Source of the DNA: Acidimicrobiaceae bacterium | Lineage (GTDB): Bacteria; Actinomycetota; Acidimicrobiia; Acidimicrobiales; Ilumatobacteraceae | Length of the DNA stretch: 11,635 bases | Direction: 5' to 3' | NCBI GenBank assembly: GCA_947487095.1 | Contig: CANKVI010000023.1 | Span: 1 to 11,635 of the forward strand | In this document: piece after piece, positions 1 to 8,394 of the stretch | Layout of the letters: each line of letters begins with the position of its first letter | Numbering within the stretch: the first letter of the stretch is position 1 | The notes under the pieces: generated by a model | What the model was told of the DNA's origin: nothing | Seen by the model: the letters and a program-made list of their open reading frames with translations, nothing else | Databases searched by the model: none | Position numbers and translations under genes: made by a program

Positions 1-5
1 TAAAC

Positions 6-10
6 TAAGG
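6..10 (+). promoter_or_regulatory. Ribosome binding site of proS
   Basis: TAAGG lies 7 bases before the GTG at 18. It supports GTG as the true start. The window begins too close to show a promoter or any upstream gene. Confidence 0.6.
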
Positions 11-17
11 TTCGCAC

Positions 18-1793
18 GTGGTTCAACGCCTCTCAACCCTGTTCGTACGCACTCTGCGGGACAATCCAGCCGACGCAGAAGTACCGAGCCATCGCCTCTT
101 GGTTCGGGCGGGCTACATCCGTCGCGCCGCCCCCGGCGGGTACACCTGGTTGCCTCTTGGCTATCGGGTTTTCCAAAATGTGGCCCGCGTTATTCGCGAA
201 GAGATGGACGCCATTGGCGCCCAAGAAGTGAACTTCCCTGCAATGTTGCCAAAGGAGCCGTACGAAGTAACGGGCCGCTGGACCGACTACGGCGACAACC
301 TGTTTCGTTTACAAGACAGGCGCAAAGTTGACTTCCTCCTTGGCCCGACGCACGAAGAAATGTTCACGTTGCTCGTAAAAGATTTGTACTCGAGTTACAA
401 AGACTTACCGGTGTGGTTGTATCAAATTCAGAATAAGTTCCGCGACGAAGCGCGTCCGCGCGGAGGCTTGCTGCGTGGTCGCGAGTTCTCTATGAAGGAC
501 TCGTATTCCTTCGACCTCGACCAAGTAGGTTTGCAGCGCAGTTACGACGCACACCGCGAAGCGTACGTGCGTATTTTTGAACGACTCGGTTTACCTTTTG
601 CAATTGTGTCTGCAATGTCTGGCGCAATGGGCGGCTCGGCTTCTGAAGAGTTCTTGTTTCCGTGTGACATTGGTGAAGACACATTCGTGCAATGCACTGC
701 ATGTAATTATTCTGCAAACACCGAGGCAGTGCGTGTAGGTATTGCTGATGCAATTGACGCTTCGTCGGTGGCTGTAGCGAAGGTGGTCGACACTCCAGAT
801 ACACCAACGATTCAAACACTGGTTGATTTGTTTAATGCACGCGAAGATTTGCAACTCAGAGGTCGCCAATGGACGGCTGCCGACACGTTGAAGAATGTTG
901 TTGTTAATTTGCGTCATCCTGATGGTCGACTAGAAGCGCTAGCAATTGGTGTTCCCGGCGATCGTGAAGTTGATTTGAAGCGACTTGAAGCACAAGTGTC
1001 GCCAGCCGAAGTTGAAGCATTTGACGAATCGCACTTTGCAGCCAACACCGCACTCGTGAAGGGCTACATCGGGCCAGGAGTACTTGGCTCAAACAATGCT
1101 TCGGGCATTCGCTACATGCTCGACCCACGAGTTGCTTTGGGAAGTGCGTGGATCACCGGGGCCGACAGCCGCGGCAAACACGTCATGAACTTGGTGAGCG
1201 GTCGTGACTTCACTGCCGATGGAACACTGGATGTTGCAGAAATTCGCGACGACGACACCTGCCCTTCATGTCGATCTGCGCTCACCATTAAGCGTGGAAT
1301 CGAAATTGGCCACGTGTTTCAACTTGGACCAAAGTATGCAGAAGCACTTGGATTACAAGTGCTCGACAAAAACGGCAAACAGCAAACCGTCACTATGGGT
1401 AGCTACGGCATTGGTGTTTCGCGTGCTGTTGCAGCAATCGCTGAGGCCATGCACGACGACAACGGTTTGCGCTGGCCGCTTGAGGTTTCACCGTTCGATG
1501 TGCACATTGTGATTGCCGGCAAGGACGATGCAACCATTACCGCTGCTGCGGAATCGCTCGTTGCTGAGCTTGAAGCCGCAGGCCTCAAGGTGTTGCTCGA
1601 TGACCGTCAAGGCATTTCTCCAGGCGTGAAGTTTAAAGACGCAGAACTCATCGGCGTTCCGAACATCGTGGTCGCAGGTCGCGGTGTTGCCAACGGAACT
1701 CTTGAAGTGCGTGACCGTTTTGCTGGCACCGCCGTTGAAACTCCAATTTCGCAAGTCGGCCCACAGTTGGTCGCGCAGGCTCGCGGGAAGTAA
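18..1793 (+). CDS. proS: Prolyl-tRNA synthetase, bacterial type with INS editing domain
   Basis: Charges tRNA(Pro) with proline in the cytoplasm. The 591-residue product has the full bacterial-type layout. The class II catalytic core carries TGRWTDYG (85-92), PTHEE (110-114), motif 2 from FRDE (141-144) into [13 protein letters not shown], and motif 3 GSYGIGVSR (461-469). Between motifs 2 and 3 lies the INS editing domain (about 225-400) that in relatives clears Ala-tRNA(Pro): K292 in TLKNVVV, PGDREV (313-318) and GYIGPGVLG (349-357) are all present. Cysteine pairs C226/C229 and C415/C418 flank it. The anticodon-binding domain occupies about 490-591. The start is GTG, chosen because TAAGG lies 7 bases upstream and the N-terminus matches the family start. 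manA follows after 5 bases. In many actinobacteria proS lies near ispG on the same strand; here it faces ispG with manA between. Assignment is essentially certain. Confidence 0.98.
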   Translation: MVQRLSTLFVRTLRDNPADAEVPSHRLLVRAGYIRRAAPGGYTWLPLGYRVFQNVARVIREEMDAIGAQEVNFPAMLPKEPYEVTGRWTDYGDNLFRLQDRRKVDFLLGPTHEEMFTLLVKDLYSSYKDLPVWLYQIQNKFRDEARPRGGLLRGREFSMKDSYSFDLDQVGLQRSYDAHREAYVRIFERLGLPFAIVSAMSGAMGGSASEEFLFPCDIGEDTFVQCTACNYSANTEAVRVGIADAIDASSVAVAKVVDTPDTPTIQTLVDLFNAREDLQLRGRQWTAADTLKNVVVNLRHPDGRLEALAIGVPGDREVDLKRLEAQVSPAEVEAFDESHFAANTALVKGYIGPGVLGSNNASGIRYMLDPRVALGSAWITGADSRGKHVMNLVSGRDFTADGTLDVAEIRDDDTCPSCRSALTIKRGIEIGHVFQLGPKYAEALGLQVLDKNGKQQTVTMGSYGIGVSRAVAAIAEAMHDDNGLRWPLEVSPFDVHIVIAGKDDATITAAAESLVAELEAAGLKVLLDDRQGISPGVKFKDAELIGVPNIVVAGRGVANGTLEVRDRFAGTAVETPISQVGPQLVAQARGK

Positions 1794-1798
1794 ACGCC

Positions 1799-2833
1799 AT
1801 GCAACTCCTCCGTGGAGTAGTTCATCATTACGACTGGGGAGATCAGCAAACGATTCCCGAGTTTCTCGGAGTAGAGCCCGACGCAAAACCATGGGCGGAA
1901 CTGTGGTTCGGCACTCACCGATCTGGGCCTTCACTTGTAAAAACAGAATCCGGCAATCAACCGCTATCAAGTTTTGCCGGTGAGCTGTCGTTTCTTGTGA
2001 AGATCATTGCGGCTGCAAAACCATTGTCGCTACAAACGCATCCGACCGACGAGCAAGCGCAATCGGGGTATCAACAAGAAAACGAAATTGGTATTTCACT
2101 CGACTCACCTCTGCGCATTTATCGAGATGCTTCCGCAAAACCCGAATTGCTTGTTGCCATGTCGGCATTTGAAGCCATCTGTGGTTTTCGTAGCGACAGT
2201 GAAAACCACGAACTATGCAATCGCTTTGGGTGGACCGAACTAGGAAAACATCTTGCCGACGACGGACTTGCCGAATGCGTGCGCTGGGCGCTCACCACCG
2301 GACCACATCAATTGCCACTGCACATGCCAGCATGGGCCGGTCGTCTTGCCACCATGTATCCGGGTAATGGAGGAATCCTCGTTGCACTTCTCATGCACCA
2401 CGTGAAACTGCAACCTGGTCAAGCGTTGTATCTCGGAGCCGGCAACGTACATGCGTATTTAGGTGGCACCGGATTCGAAGTGATGGCGTCTTCCGACAAC
2501 GTGGTGCGCGCTGCGTTTACCCAGAAGAATGTGAACATTGACGAGTTTCTTCATGTTGCCAATATGAGCGCCATTGCTTCGCCACTGATTGAGGCTGAGC
2601 CAGTAAGCCATGGTGTGTGGCAATACCCCGTCACCACCTCTCGTTTTGCCACGCAGCGTATTGATGTTTCAGGAACACATGAATTGCGCGCAACGCATGA
2701 CGCCGAAATTTTGGTGTGCACTTCGGGAAATGCAACTTCACTTCAGGCAGGTCAGGCCGCAGTTCTGCGAATTGGTGATTCAGTTACGCTCAGCGGAAAC
2801 GCAACGGTATTTCGTACGTGGGGAACTCACTAA
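1799..2833 (+). CDS. manA: Mannose-6-phosphate isomerase, class I
   Basis: Zinc enzyme interconverting mannose 6-phosphate and fructose 6-phosphate, supplying mannose for GDP-mannose and glycoconjugates or letting mannose enter glycolysis. The 344-residue length is within the range of short class I enzymes. Visible zinc ligands are Q79 and H81 in SLQTHP, E116 in AKPELL, and H218 in GAGNVHAYLGGTG. The second family signature, SSDNVVRAAFTQKN, is at 231-244 and contains the active-site Arg R237. The N-terminal HHYDWGD is also typical. The ATG is 5 bases after the proS stop, with a GGGAAG-like site inside the end of proS, so the two genes are probably co-transcribed. Its stop TAA lies inside an inverted repeat shared with the stop of the convergent ispG. 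There is no other sugar gene nearby, so the link to proS looks positional rather than functional. Confidence 0.96.
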   Translation: MQLLRGVVHHYDWGDQQTIPEFLGVEPDAKPWAELWFGTHRSGPSLVKTESGNQPLSSFAGELSFLVKIIAAAKPLSLQTHPTDEQAQSGYQQENEIGISLDSPLRIYRDASAKPELLVAMSAFEAICGFRSDSENHELCNRFGWTELGKHLADDGLAECVRWALTTGPHQLPLHMPAWAGRLATMYPGNGGILVALLMHHVKLQPGQALYLGAGNVHAYLGGTGFEVMASSDNVVRAAFTQKNVNIDEFLHVANMSAIASPLIEAEPVSHGVWQYPVTTSRFATQRIDVSGTHELRATHDAEILVCTSGNATSLQAGQAAVLRIGDSVTLSGNATVFRTWGTH

Positions 2834-2846
2834 ATACTTAGTTCCC
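2821..2846. terminator. Inverted repeat spanning the two convergent stop codons
   Basis: GGGAACT (2821-2827) and AGTTCCC (2840-2846) form a perfect 7-bp stem with a 12-base loop. The loop and its edges hold the manA stop TAA (2831-2833) and the ispG stop (2838-2840, minus strand), which are only 4 bases apart. Neither strand has a U-tract after the stem, so it is not a canonical intrinsic terminator. It could act as a bidirectional end-of-transcript hairpin or a 3'-end stabiliser. A chance repeat is possible. Confidence 0.4.
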
Positions 2847-4055
2847 GGAAATCGTCTTACGAATTTCCACAATCTTCGCAGTGGAATGATTGGCGTCGTC
2901 ACCTTTTTCTTCGAGCAATGCATTGCGGTCTTTAGCGGCTTCGCGTTCGGCAATTGTGGTGTCTACTCGCGCAATTGCGGCTTCAACACCATGTTCGTGA
3001 ATGTACGTTGCCCAATCAACCAGTGCTTCCACCATTTCAGATTCGGGCACAACTGCAACGTTGCGACCCTTCACAAATAGGTGACCACGTTTGTTTCCTG
3101 CTGCAATACCCAAGTCGGCTTCACGCGCTTCTCCTGGGCCGTTGACCACACAACCCATCACCGCAATCTGCAGTGGAATTTTCTTGTCTTCAAATGCACG
3201 CATTGCGCGATTGGCCACTTCGATGACGTCAATCTCTGCGCGACCGCAACTTGGACATGCAATGAGGTCGACGTTCTTGCGTTCACGCAAACCGAGTGAC
3301 TCAAGCAGCTGTCGACCAGCACGTGCTTCTTCCACAGGGTCGGCAGTGAGGCTGTAGCGAATGGTGTCACCAATGCCTTCAAGCAACAGCGTGGAAATTC
3401 CAGCAGTTGCCTTAATAAGACCGTTTGGAAGTGGACCCGCTTCGGTTACGCCTAAGTGCAACGGATAATTGGTAACTGCACTGAGTTGACGATACGCCTC
3501 AACCATCAGTGGAACGTTTGATGCTTTCACCGAAATCTTGATGAGATCGAAATCAACTTCTTGGAAATATGCGATTTCTTGCAACGCAGACTCAACCATT
3601 GCTTCGGCTGTTAGGCCGCCATGCTTTTCGTACAATGCAGGATCAAGCGAGCCGCCGTTGACACCAATACGAATTGGCACATTGCGGTCACGAGCTTCCA
3701 TGGCCACTGCTTTGATGTGTTCGGGCTTGCGGATGTTTCCAGGGTTCAATCGCAAACCGTGAACGCCAGCCTCAAGCGCTGCGAGCGCCATCTTGTATTG
3801 ATGATGAATGTCGGCGATGATCGGCACCGGCGAACGTGGAACGATTTGTGCGAGTCCTTCCGCGGCTTCAATTTCGTTACATGTGCAGCGGACAATGTCG
3901 CAACCTGCGGCAGCAAGTGCATAGATCTGTTGCAAAGTCCCTTCAACGTCTGAGGTTTTCGTGGTGGTCATGGACTGCACGCTGATCGGTGCTCCACCAC
4001 CAACTGCCACCTTGCCTATATGAATCTGCTTCGTCTGGCGGCGCTCGAAACTCAT
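2838..4055 (-). CDS. ispG: 4-hydroxy-3-methylbut-2-enyl diphosphate synthase (IspG/GcpE)
   Basis: Penultimate MEP-pathway step: reduces 2-C-methyl-D-erythritol 2,4-cyclodiphosphate to HMBPP with a [4Fe-4S] cluster and an external electron donor. The 405-residue protein has the two-domain bacterial form. The N-terminal TIM barrel opens with GAPISVQSMT (21-30), with RLNPGNI at 102-108. The C-terminal cluster domain carries C267 and C270 in ACPSCGR, C302 in GCVVNGPGEA, and the probable fourth ligand E309. All ligands are present. Residues from about 375 onward (EAAKDRN... to the end) form a charged tail of roughly 30 residues beyond the usual core. It is the last gene of the minus-strand array, 16 bases after rseP. 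The ATG has only a weak GGTAGG directly before it, so translation may depend on coupling. dxr, an earlier enzyme of the same pathway, is two genes upstream. Confidence 0.97.
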   Translation of the reverse strand: MSFERRQTKQIHIGKVAVGGGAPISVQSMTTTKTSDVEGTLQQIYALAAAGCDIVRCTCNEIEAAEGLAQIVPRSPVPIIADIHHQYKMALAALEAGVHGLRLNPGNIRKPEHIKAVAMEARDRNVPIRIGVNGGSLDPALYEKHGGLTAEAMVESALQEIAYFQEVDFDLIKISVKASNVPLMVEAYRQLSAVTNYPLHLGVTEAGPLPNGLIKATAGISTLLLEGIGDTIRYSLTADPVEEARAGRQLLESLGLRERKNVDLIACPSCGRAEIDVIEVANRAMRAFEDKKIPLQIAVMGCVVNGPGEAREADLGIAAGNKRGHLFVKGRNVAVVPESEMVEALVDWATYIHEHGVEAAIARVDTTIAEREAAKDRNALLEEKGDDANHSTAKIVEIRKTISGN

Positions 4056-4071
4056 GCCTACCAGTGTGCCA

Positions 4072-5316
4072 CTACCCGAAGGGTTGCGTGATGTCTAGAT
4101 ACAAACCAGCAAAGGTAATCACGATCAGCAGTGCAATAACTGCTGTCGCAAGCGGAATCATCTTGCCGAAATCGGCCCGATATCGCACGCCGTTTCGGCT
4201 GCGCAGTCTCTCGTAGGTAGCAACAGCGGCGTGACCACCGTCAAACGGCAATGAAGGAAACATATTGAAGACACCAACGAACACGTTGACATAGGCGAGC
4301 ATCATGAGCACGCCCTTCAGTCCGTCGCGCTCACCTGCCTCACCGCCAACCTGACTTGCCCCAACAATCGTGCTTGGTCGCGTTGCTGGGTCTGCAACAG
4401 AATCACGAAGGCTGTTTATGGCATTAGCAGGATTGAAAATTTGTGGAAGCGCCTTTACCGACCCAACAATGGCTTGCGCGCCATCTCGCACTGCATATAC
4501 GAATGCACTCGGCACTGACTGCTTGATGTAGTCCATTGACTCAGTTGCAACACCCAAATAGCCGCGTGTTGCAACTGTTGGGTTGGCGGCCAGGGTTGCT
4601 TCAAAAGTTTGCGGCACTCCATCGCGATTGACGTCAATCGCAATCACCTCCCCAGGCGCATTGCTCGTAATGGCAGCAACGAGGTCTTCACGTGAGTTCA
4701 ACTCTTGACCGTCAATTGCCGAAATCACGTCGCCTTCACGCAAACCAATTTCTGCTGCAGGCGAACCACTGACCGGCGCGTACACAATGCGCACACTTCC
4801 GGTTTCACCCATGCGACCAGCAACCGCGTACACACCAATGAACAATGTCAATGCGATGACCATATGCATGAGTGAACCCGCAGTGATGACCAACAATCGA
4901 CGCGGATACGACTTTGAGCGATACGAACGACTTTCGTCTACTGGATCGCAATCGTCCAAGTTGCTCATTCCAATGATGCGAACAAAGGCTCCAAGTGGAA
5001 TGGCGCGAATTCCGTACTCAAGTTCACCACGCTTCCTGCTCCACAGGCGCGGACCGAACCCCATGTAAAACTGCGTCACCTTCATGCCAGTTTTTCGCGC
5101 TGTCCAATAATGGCCAAACTCGTGAAGAAAGATCGAGATGATGAGCCCAATGACAAACACCAACATCCACGGGTTAGTCGCACCCAACCAAACGAAGAAC
5201 ACGGCGAGTAGCACTAAAGAGAGCGCACTGTTTTTGCCGCCCAACTCTTCAGCTAAATCCTGTGTGTCGCCACCGGCAGCCATTTGCCCACGAAACTTGC
5301 GATAGACGTCACTCAT
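4072..5316 (-). CDS. rseP: Site-2 protease (RseP/Rip1-like intramembrane zinc metalloprotease)
   Basis: Membrane-embedded M50 protease. Relatives such as M. tuberculosis Rip1 and E. coli RseP cleave anti-sigma factors and signal-peptide remnants. The 414-residue protein has a cytosolic N-terminal tail of about 30 residues, a first membrane segment (31-46), and a second (50-64) that runs into the zinc motif HEFGH (65-69). GMKVTQFYMGFGPRLW and IPLGAFVRIIGM follow. A third membrane segment starts about 141, a single PDZ domain covers about 172-250, and the second active-site motif NMFPSLPFDGG (351-361) supplies the third zinc ligand D359. A last membrane segment covers about 387-405. STIVGAS (315-321) resembles the actinobacterial Rip1 region. 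The loop usually reading AGPxxN reads AGSLMHM (146-152), with His151 in place of Asn. The ATG overlaps the dxr stop by 4 bases (ATGA), implying coupled translation. The substrate is unknown; no anti-sigma gene is in view. Confidence 0.94.
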   Translation of the reverse strand: MSDVYRKFRGQMAAGGDTQDLAEELGGKNSALSLVLLAVFFVWLGATNPWMLVFVIGLIISIFLHEFGHYWTARKTGMKVTQFYMGFGPRLWSRKRGELEYGIRAIPLGAFVRIIGMSNLDDCDPVDESRSYRSKSYPRRLLVITAGSLMHMVIALTLFIGVYAVAGRMGETGSVRIVYAPVSGSPAAEIGLREGDVISAIDGQELNSREDLVAAITSNAPGEVIAIDVNRDGVPQTFEATLAANPTVATRGYLGVATESMDYIKQSVPSAFVYAVRDGAQAIVGSVKALPQIFNPANAINSLRDSVADPATRPSTIVGASQVGGEAGERDGLKGVLMMLAYVNVFVGVFNMFPSLPFDGGHAAVATYERLRSRNGVRYRADFGKMIPLATAVIALLIVITFAGLYLDITQPFG

Positions 5317-6455
5317 GCAGACAACACTTGCAGTGCAAATCGTCGCGCTAATGCATCAGCGTGCAAAATGTCTTCAACAATTGTTGGCACAAGACCATCG
5401 TGTTGCTGCATGGTTGCATCAATCACTTCTGGAATCCGTGACCACATGATTTGACCGTTCAGAAAGGCCTCCACTGCAACTTCGTTTGCCGCACTCAACC
5501 ACGCTGGTGCGGTTCCGCCCGCACGTCCTGCTTGGTAAGCAAGGTGCAAACAAGTGAAAGTCTGCGTGTCCGGGACTTCGAAATCAAGTCGTGCAAGCGA
5601 TGACCAATCAATTGACCCAAACGGCACATTGGCTCGATGCGGGTAACTCAAGGCATATGCAATAGGCAGACGCATATCGGGCATGGACAGTTGTGCAATT
5701 ACCGCACCGTCGCTGAATTCCACCATTGAATGCACCACTGATTGCGGGTGTACAACTACGTCAATGTCATCAAAACTGGTACCAAACAGCTCGTGAGCTT
5801 CAATCACTTCTAAACCTTTGTTCATCAATGTTGATGAGTCGACAGTGATCTTTGGCCCCATTGACCATGTCGGGTGTTTCAAAGCCTCTTCAACTGACAC
5901 GCTGGCCAATGACTCGCGCGAACGACCTCGAAACGGACCACCACTTGCGGTGAGCAACAAGCGATTGACTTCTCGGCCACTATCAATTGAACTTCTAAGA
6001 CATTGATGGATTGCGCAGTGTTCACTATCAACAGGAACAATGTCTGCACCTGGAATCTTGCGAAGTGGTTGCACAACCGGGCCTGCTGCAATCAAGCTTT
6101 CCTTGTTTGCAAGCGCAAGACGTTTCCCACGTTGAAGCGTGGACATTGTGATTGACAACCCCGCAAAACCGACGACACCATTCACCACAACATCGGCAAG
6201 TTCGGCAAGCGAAGATTGATCGGCGACAACTTCAACTCCAGGCAATGCCTGTGCGACTTCTTTGCGCGCCGATTCATCGGCAACTGCAACAACTTTTGGC
6301 TTCCATTGTTTTGCCTGTGCAATCAACGCTTGCGCAGACGTACCTACTCCTAAGGCAACAACCTCAAATTGGCCATCGCTTTGCGAAATGTAATCAAGCG
6401 TTTGTGTGCCAATTGAGCCAGTTGAACCGGCAATTGCTACTCGAGTTATGCCCAA
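5313..6455 (-). CDS. dxr: 1-deoxy-D-xylulose 5-phosphate reductoisomerase
   Basis: First committed MEP-pathway enzyme: converts DXP to 2-C-methyl-D-erythritol 4-phosphate with NADPH and a divalent metal. The 380-residue protein shows the nucleotide-binding loop GSTGSIG (10-16), LALANKESLIAAG (113-125), metal ligands D143 and E145 in VDSEHCAIHQ, SGGPFRGRSR (171-180), and STLMNKGLEVIEAHELFG (208-225) with third ligand E216. HPQSVVHSMVEFSDG (236-250) follows, then the C-terminal helical domain. The start is a TTG 10 bases inside the end of cdsA. No ATG or GTG lies close enough in frame, and this TTG places the loop at the normal distance from the N-terminus. The 3' end overlaps rseP by 4 bases. 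Translation is therefore probably coupled to both neighbours. Known inhibitor target family (fosmidomycin). Confidence 0.96.
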   Translation of the reverse strand: MGITRVAIAGSTGSIGTQTLDYISQSDGQFEVVALGVGTSAQALIAQAKQWKPKVVAVADESARKEVAQALPGVEVVADQSSLAELADVVVNGVVGFAGLSITMSTLQRGKRLALANKESLIAAGPVVQPLRKIPGADIVPVDSEHCAIHQCLRSSIDSGREVNRLLLTASGGPFRGRSRESLASVSVEEALKHPTWSMGPKITVDSSTLMNKGLEVIEAHELFGTSFDDIDVVVHPQSVVHSMVEFSDGAVIAQLSMPDMRLPIAYALSYPHRANVPFGSIDWSSLARLDFEVPDTQTFTCLHLAYQAGRAGGTAPAWLSAANEVAVEAFLNGQIMWSRIPEVIDATMQQHDGLVPTIVEDILHADALARRFALQVLSA

Positions 6456-7825
6456 GGCGTAATAACCATGCCGAGGTAATACACGGCTGGCAACACAAAC
6501 AACATGCTGTCGAAGCGATCAAGTGCACCGCCGTGTCCACTCAACAATGTTCCAAAATCTTTGATCTCAAGATTGCGCTTAAACATTGATTCGGTGAGAT
6601 CTCCAAGAGGGGCCATGATGCTGATCACCAGTGACAACAGGATCCAAGAACCAAATGAGCTCCAGGTTGTGCTCTGCATTCCAACAAGAACCACGATGAC
6701 AAATGTTCCGATGGTTCCACCGATAACGCCTTCCACCGACTTCTTTGGGCTGATCCATTCGCGTAACGGTTGACGACCAATTGCGGTGCCCACAAAATAT
6801 GCAGCTATGTCGTTAGCAACTACACCAGCAACGACAATAAACAAGGTGTCGGTTCCGCGATGTTGAAATGCATCCCCAAGTGTTGACCAGCGAAGGATGA
6901 GTCCCGCATACGAACTCATGAGCCCGATCCACATCAACGCAATCATGGTTGCCGCACTATTTGGAACTGGTCCGGATTCAATGCTGTCGCCACTAACAAA
7001 CATCAACGACGTAGCAACAAATGCAAACATTAAGACGAGTGGTATTGCTGAATCGCCTTTCCAATACGCAACTGCTGGTGCAGCAACACATCCAACAATT
7101 CCAATAATGGAAATTGGCCGGTAACCCGCTTGTGTAATTTGGGTGAAGAATTCAAAGGCAGCCAAACCGATAGCAATTACTACCAACACCATCACAACAC
7201 CAGGGCTAATCAGCATTGCTCCAACAAACGCAGCGACCATAAGCACACCAACCGCTGTTGCAGTTGGCAAGTCGCGACCACCAACTGGAGGACGTGGAAT
7301 TGAACCGGTACCACCTGGTCGGCCACCAACTGGTCGACCACCTTGTGTTGGACGGCCTGCGCGAGTGACTTGTGTTGGACGAGTTTGTGCACCCGATGAA
7401 TCACGTGGCGCAGCAGGTCGACGAGTTTCTCCCGTTGGGTCAGTACCAATCACAATGCGACCTTCGCGACGCGGACGCTCAACTGGTGGAGGCGTTGTGC
7501 TTTCAAAACGGCGTGAACCACCGGTGAGGTCTACTGGCGGACGACGAGCACCAGTTGATGGCTCGTTATATGCCGACCACACATCAGTTTCATCATCAAT
7601 CTCTGCAGCAGGACGACGAGCAGACTCGGTGTCTTGCTTCATAAAACGTGGAATTTCCCCAGTTGCTGGTTCGGTCCAATGTGGAAGCTGCTCAGTCTCG
7701 TTGCCACCAAATGAAAGCGCCGGACCACTGTCGTCGTCACTTCCGAATCGAACTACTCCGAACTCGTCACCAAAGTCAATCGTTGGATCGTTCGTGTTAT
7801 CGCTTCCGTAATTGTCATCAGCCAT
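6446..7825 (-). CDS. cdsA: Phosphatidate cytidylyltransferase with long disordered N-terminus
   Basis: Integral membrane enzyme making CDP-diacylglycerol from CTP and phosphatidic acid, the branch point of phospholipid synthesis. The 459-residue length is far above the usual 260-300. The catalytic part is residues 186-459: several hydrophobic membrane segments, then the CDP-alcohol signature from S413 through KR (416-417), KD (422-423), GHGGALDR (430-437) and D439. The position normally Pro before GHGG is Ser429. Residues 1-185 are low-complexity and predicted unstructured by eye: an acidic start (about 1-45), a middle rich in Arg/Pro/Thr with repeated short motifs (EPATGEIPR 52-60, EPSTGARRP 88-96, DPTGETRRP 129-137), and a Gly/Arg/Pro stretch (RPTQ, GGRP, PVGGR repeats, about 148-184). 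The start is supported by a strong SD. It lies 11 bases after frr and overlaps dxr by 10. The function of the tail is unknown. Confidence 0.95.
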   Translation of the reverse strand: MADDNYGSDNTNDPTIDFGDEFGVVRFGSDDDSGPALSFGGNETEQLPHWTEPATGEIPRFMKQDTESARRPAAEIDDETDVWSAYNEPSTGARRPPVDLTGGSRRFESTTPPPVERPRREGRIVIGTDPTGETRRPAAPRDSSGAQTRPTQVTRAGRPTQGGRPVGGRPGGTGSIPRPPVGGRDLPTATAVGVLMVAAFVGAMLISPGVVMVLVVIAIGLAAFEFFTQITQAGYRPISIIGIVGCVAAPAVAYWKGDSAIPLVLMFAFVATSLMFVSGDSIESGPVPNSAATMIALMWIGLMSSYAGLILRWSTLGDAFQHRGTDTLFIVVAGVVANDIAAYFVGTAIGRQPLREWISPKKSVEGVIGGTIGTFVIVVLVGMQSTTWSSFGSWILLSLVISIMAPLGDLTESMFKRNLEIKDFGTLLSGHGGALDRFDSMLFVLPAVYYLGMVITPWA

Positions 7826-7832
7826 GAGTGAT

Positions 7833-7838
7833 CTCCTT
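7833..7838 (-). promoter_or_regulatory. Strong ribosome binding site of cdsA, inside the frr stop
   Basis: On the minus strand TAAGGAGATCACTC precedes the cdsA ATG. AAGGAG is a near-perfect Shine-Dalgarno with 7-base spacing, and its first two bases are part of the frr stop codon TAA. It fixes the cdsA start, which matters because the N-terminus is low-complexity and hard to place by homology. It is the strongest SD I see among the internal genes. Confidence 0.8.
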
Positions 7839-8394
7839 ACACTTCGAGTAGTTCTTGTTCCTTGCGCACAAATGCTTTTTCAATTTGGTCGACATGCTCT
7901 TGCGTGAGCTTGTCAAGTTCTTTTTCGGCGCGCTCTAGTTCATCTTTTGAAATGTCGCCATCTTTTTCTGCAGTCTCCAGAACTTTTCGAGCATCTCGAC
8001 GAACGTTTCGCAACGCAATACGACCATCTTCGGCCATGTTCTTCACAACCTTTACGTATTCCTTGCGACGCTCTTCGGTCAGCATGGGAAACGACAAACG
8101 AATCACCACACCATCGTTTCCTGGGGAGACCCCGAGATCGCTGGCTTGAATGCTTTTTTCAATTGCGGCTATTGATCCGCGATCGTGAGGCTTAATGATC
8201 AACATTCTCGCTTCAGGCACCTGAAAGGTTGCCAATTGCTGCAAAGGAACGGTCGCCCCGTAGTACTCCACGGGAATGCGCTCAACGAGGGAAGCATTTG
8301 CCCGGCCAGTTCGGACACCTAAAAACTGGGACTGGACGTGCTCACAGGCTCTTGCCATTTTGTCCATGGCGTCCAGCAGAGTCTCTTCTATCAC
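7837..8394 (-). CDS. frr: Ribosome recycling factor
   Basis: Splits post-termination ribosomes together with EF-G. The 185-residue length is exactly typical. Family features in order: N-terminal helix ending [20 protein letters not shown] (27-46), [20 protein letters not shown] (50-69), then [18 protein letters not shown] (101-118), and NVRRDARK (130-137) of the three-helix bundle, followed by the charged C-terminal helix. The start is GTG, overlapping the pyrH stop by 4 bases (GTGA), so it is probably translated by re-initiation after pyrH. The pairing pyrH-frr after rpsB-tsf is one of the most conserved bacterial gene orders. Confidence 0.98.
   Translation of the reverse strand: MIEETLLDAMDKMARACEHVQSQFLGVRTGRANASLVERIPVEYYGATVPLQQLATFQVPEARMLIIKPHDRGSIAAIEKSIQASDLGVSPGNDGVVIRLSFPMLTEERRKEYVKVVKNMAEDGRIALRNVRRDARKVLETAEKDGDISKDELERAEKELDKLTQEHVDQIEKAFVRKEQELLEV

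Noticed and set aside
560..1060. Composition shift in proS, from about 62% GC (61-180) to about 47% (661-840), roughly where the INS domain begins
   Set aside because: Hand counts on short stretches. The protein is continuous and typical, and the rest of the window is similarly moderate in GC, so domain transfer is not supported.
7342..7381. 13-bp direct repeat CTTGTGTTGGACG, copies 27 bases apart
   Set aside because: In frame within cdsA and explained by repeated RPTQ codons in the low-complexity tail, not a recombination or attachment site.
7143..7811. Long open frame (222 codons) on the + strand opposite the cdsA tail
   Set aside because: It is the shadow of the Arg/Gly/Pro-rich cdsA N-terminus, whose complement rarely makes stops. 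It has no domain-like pattern and no convincing SD, while the cdsA start has a strong one.
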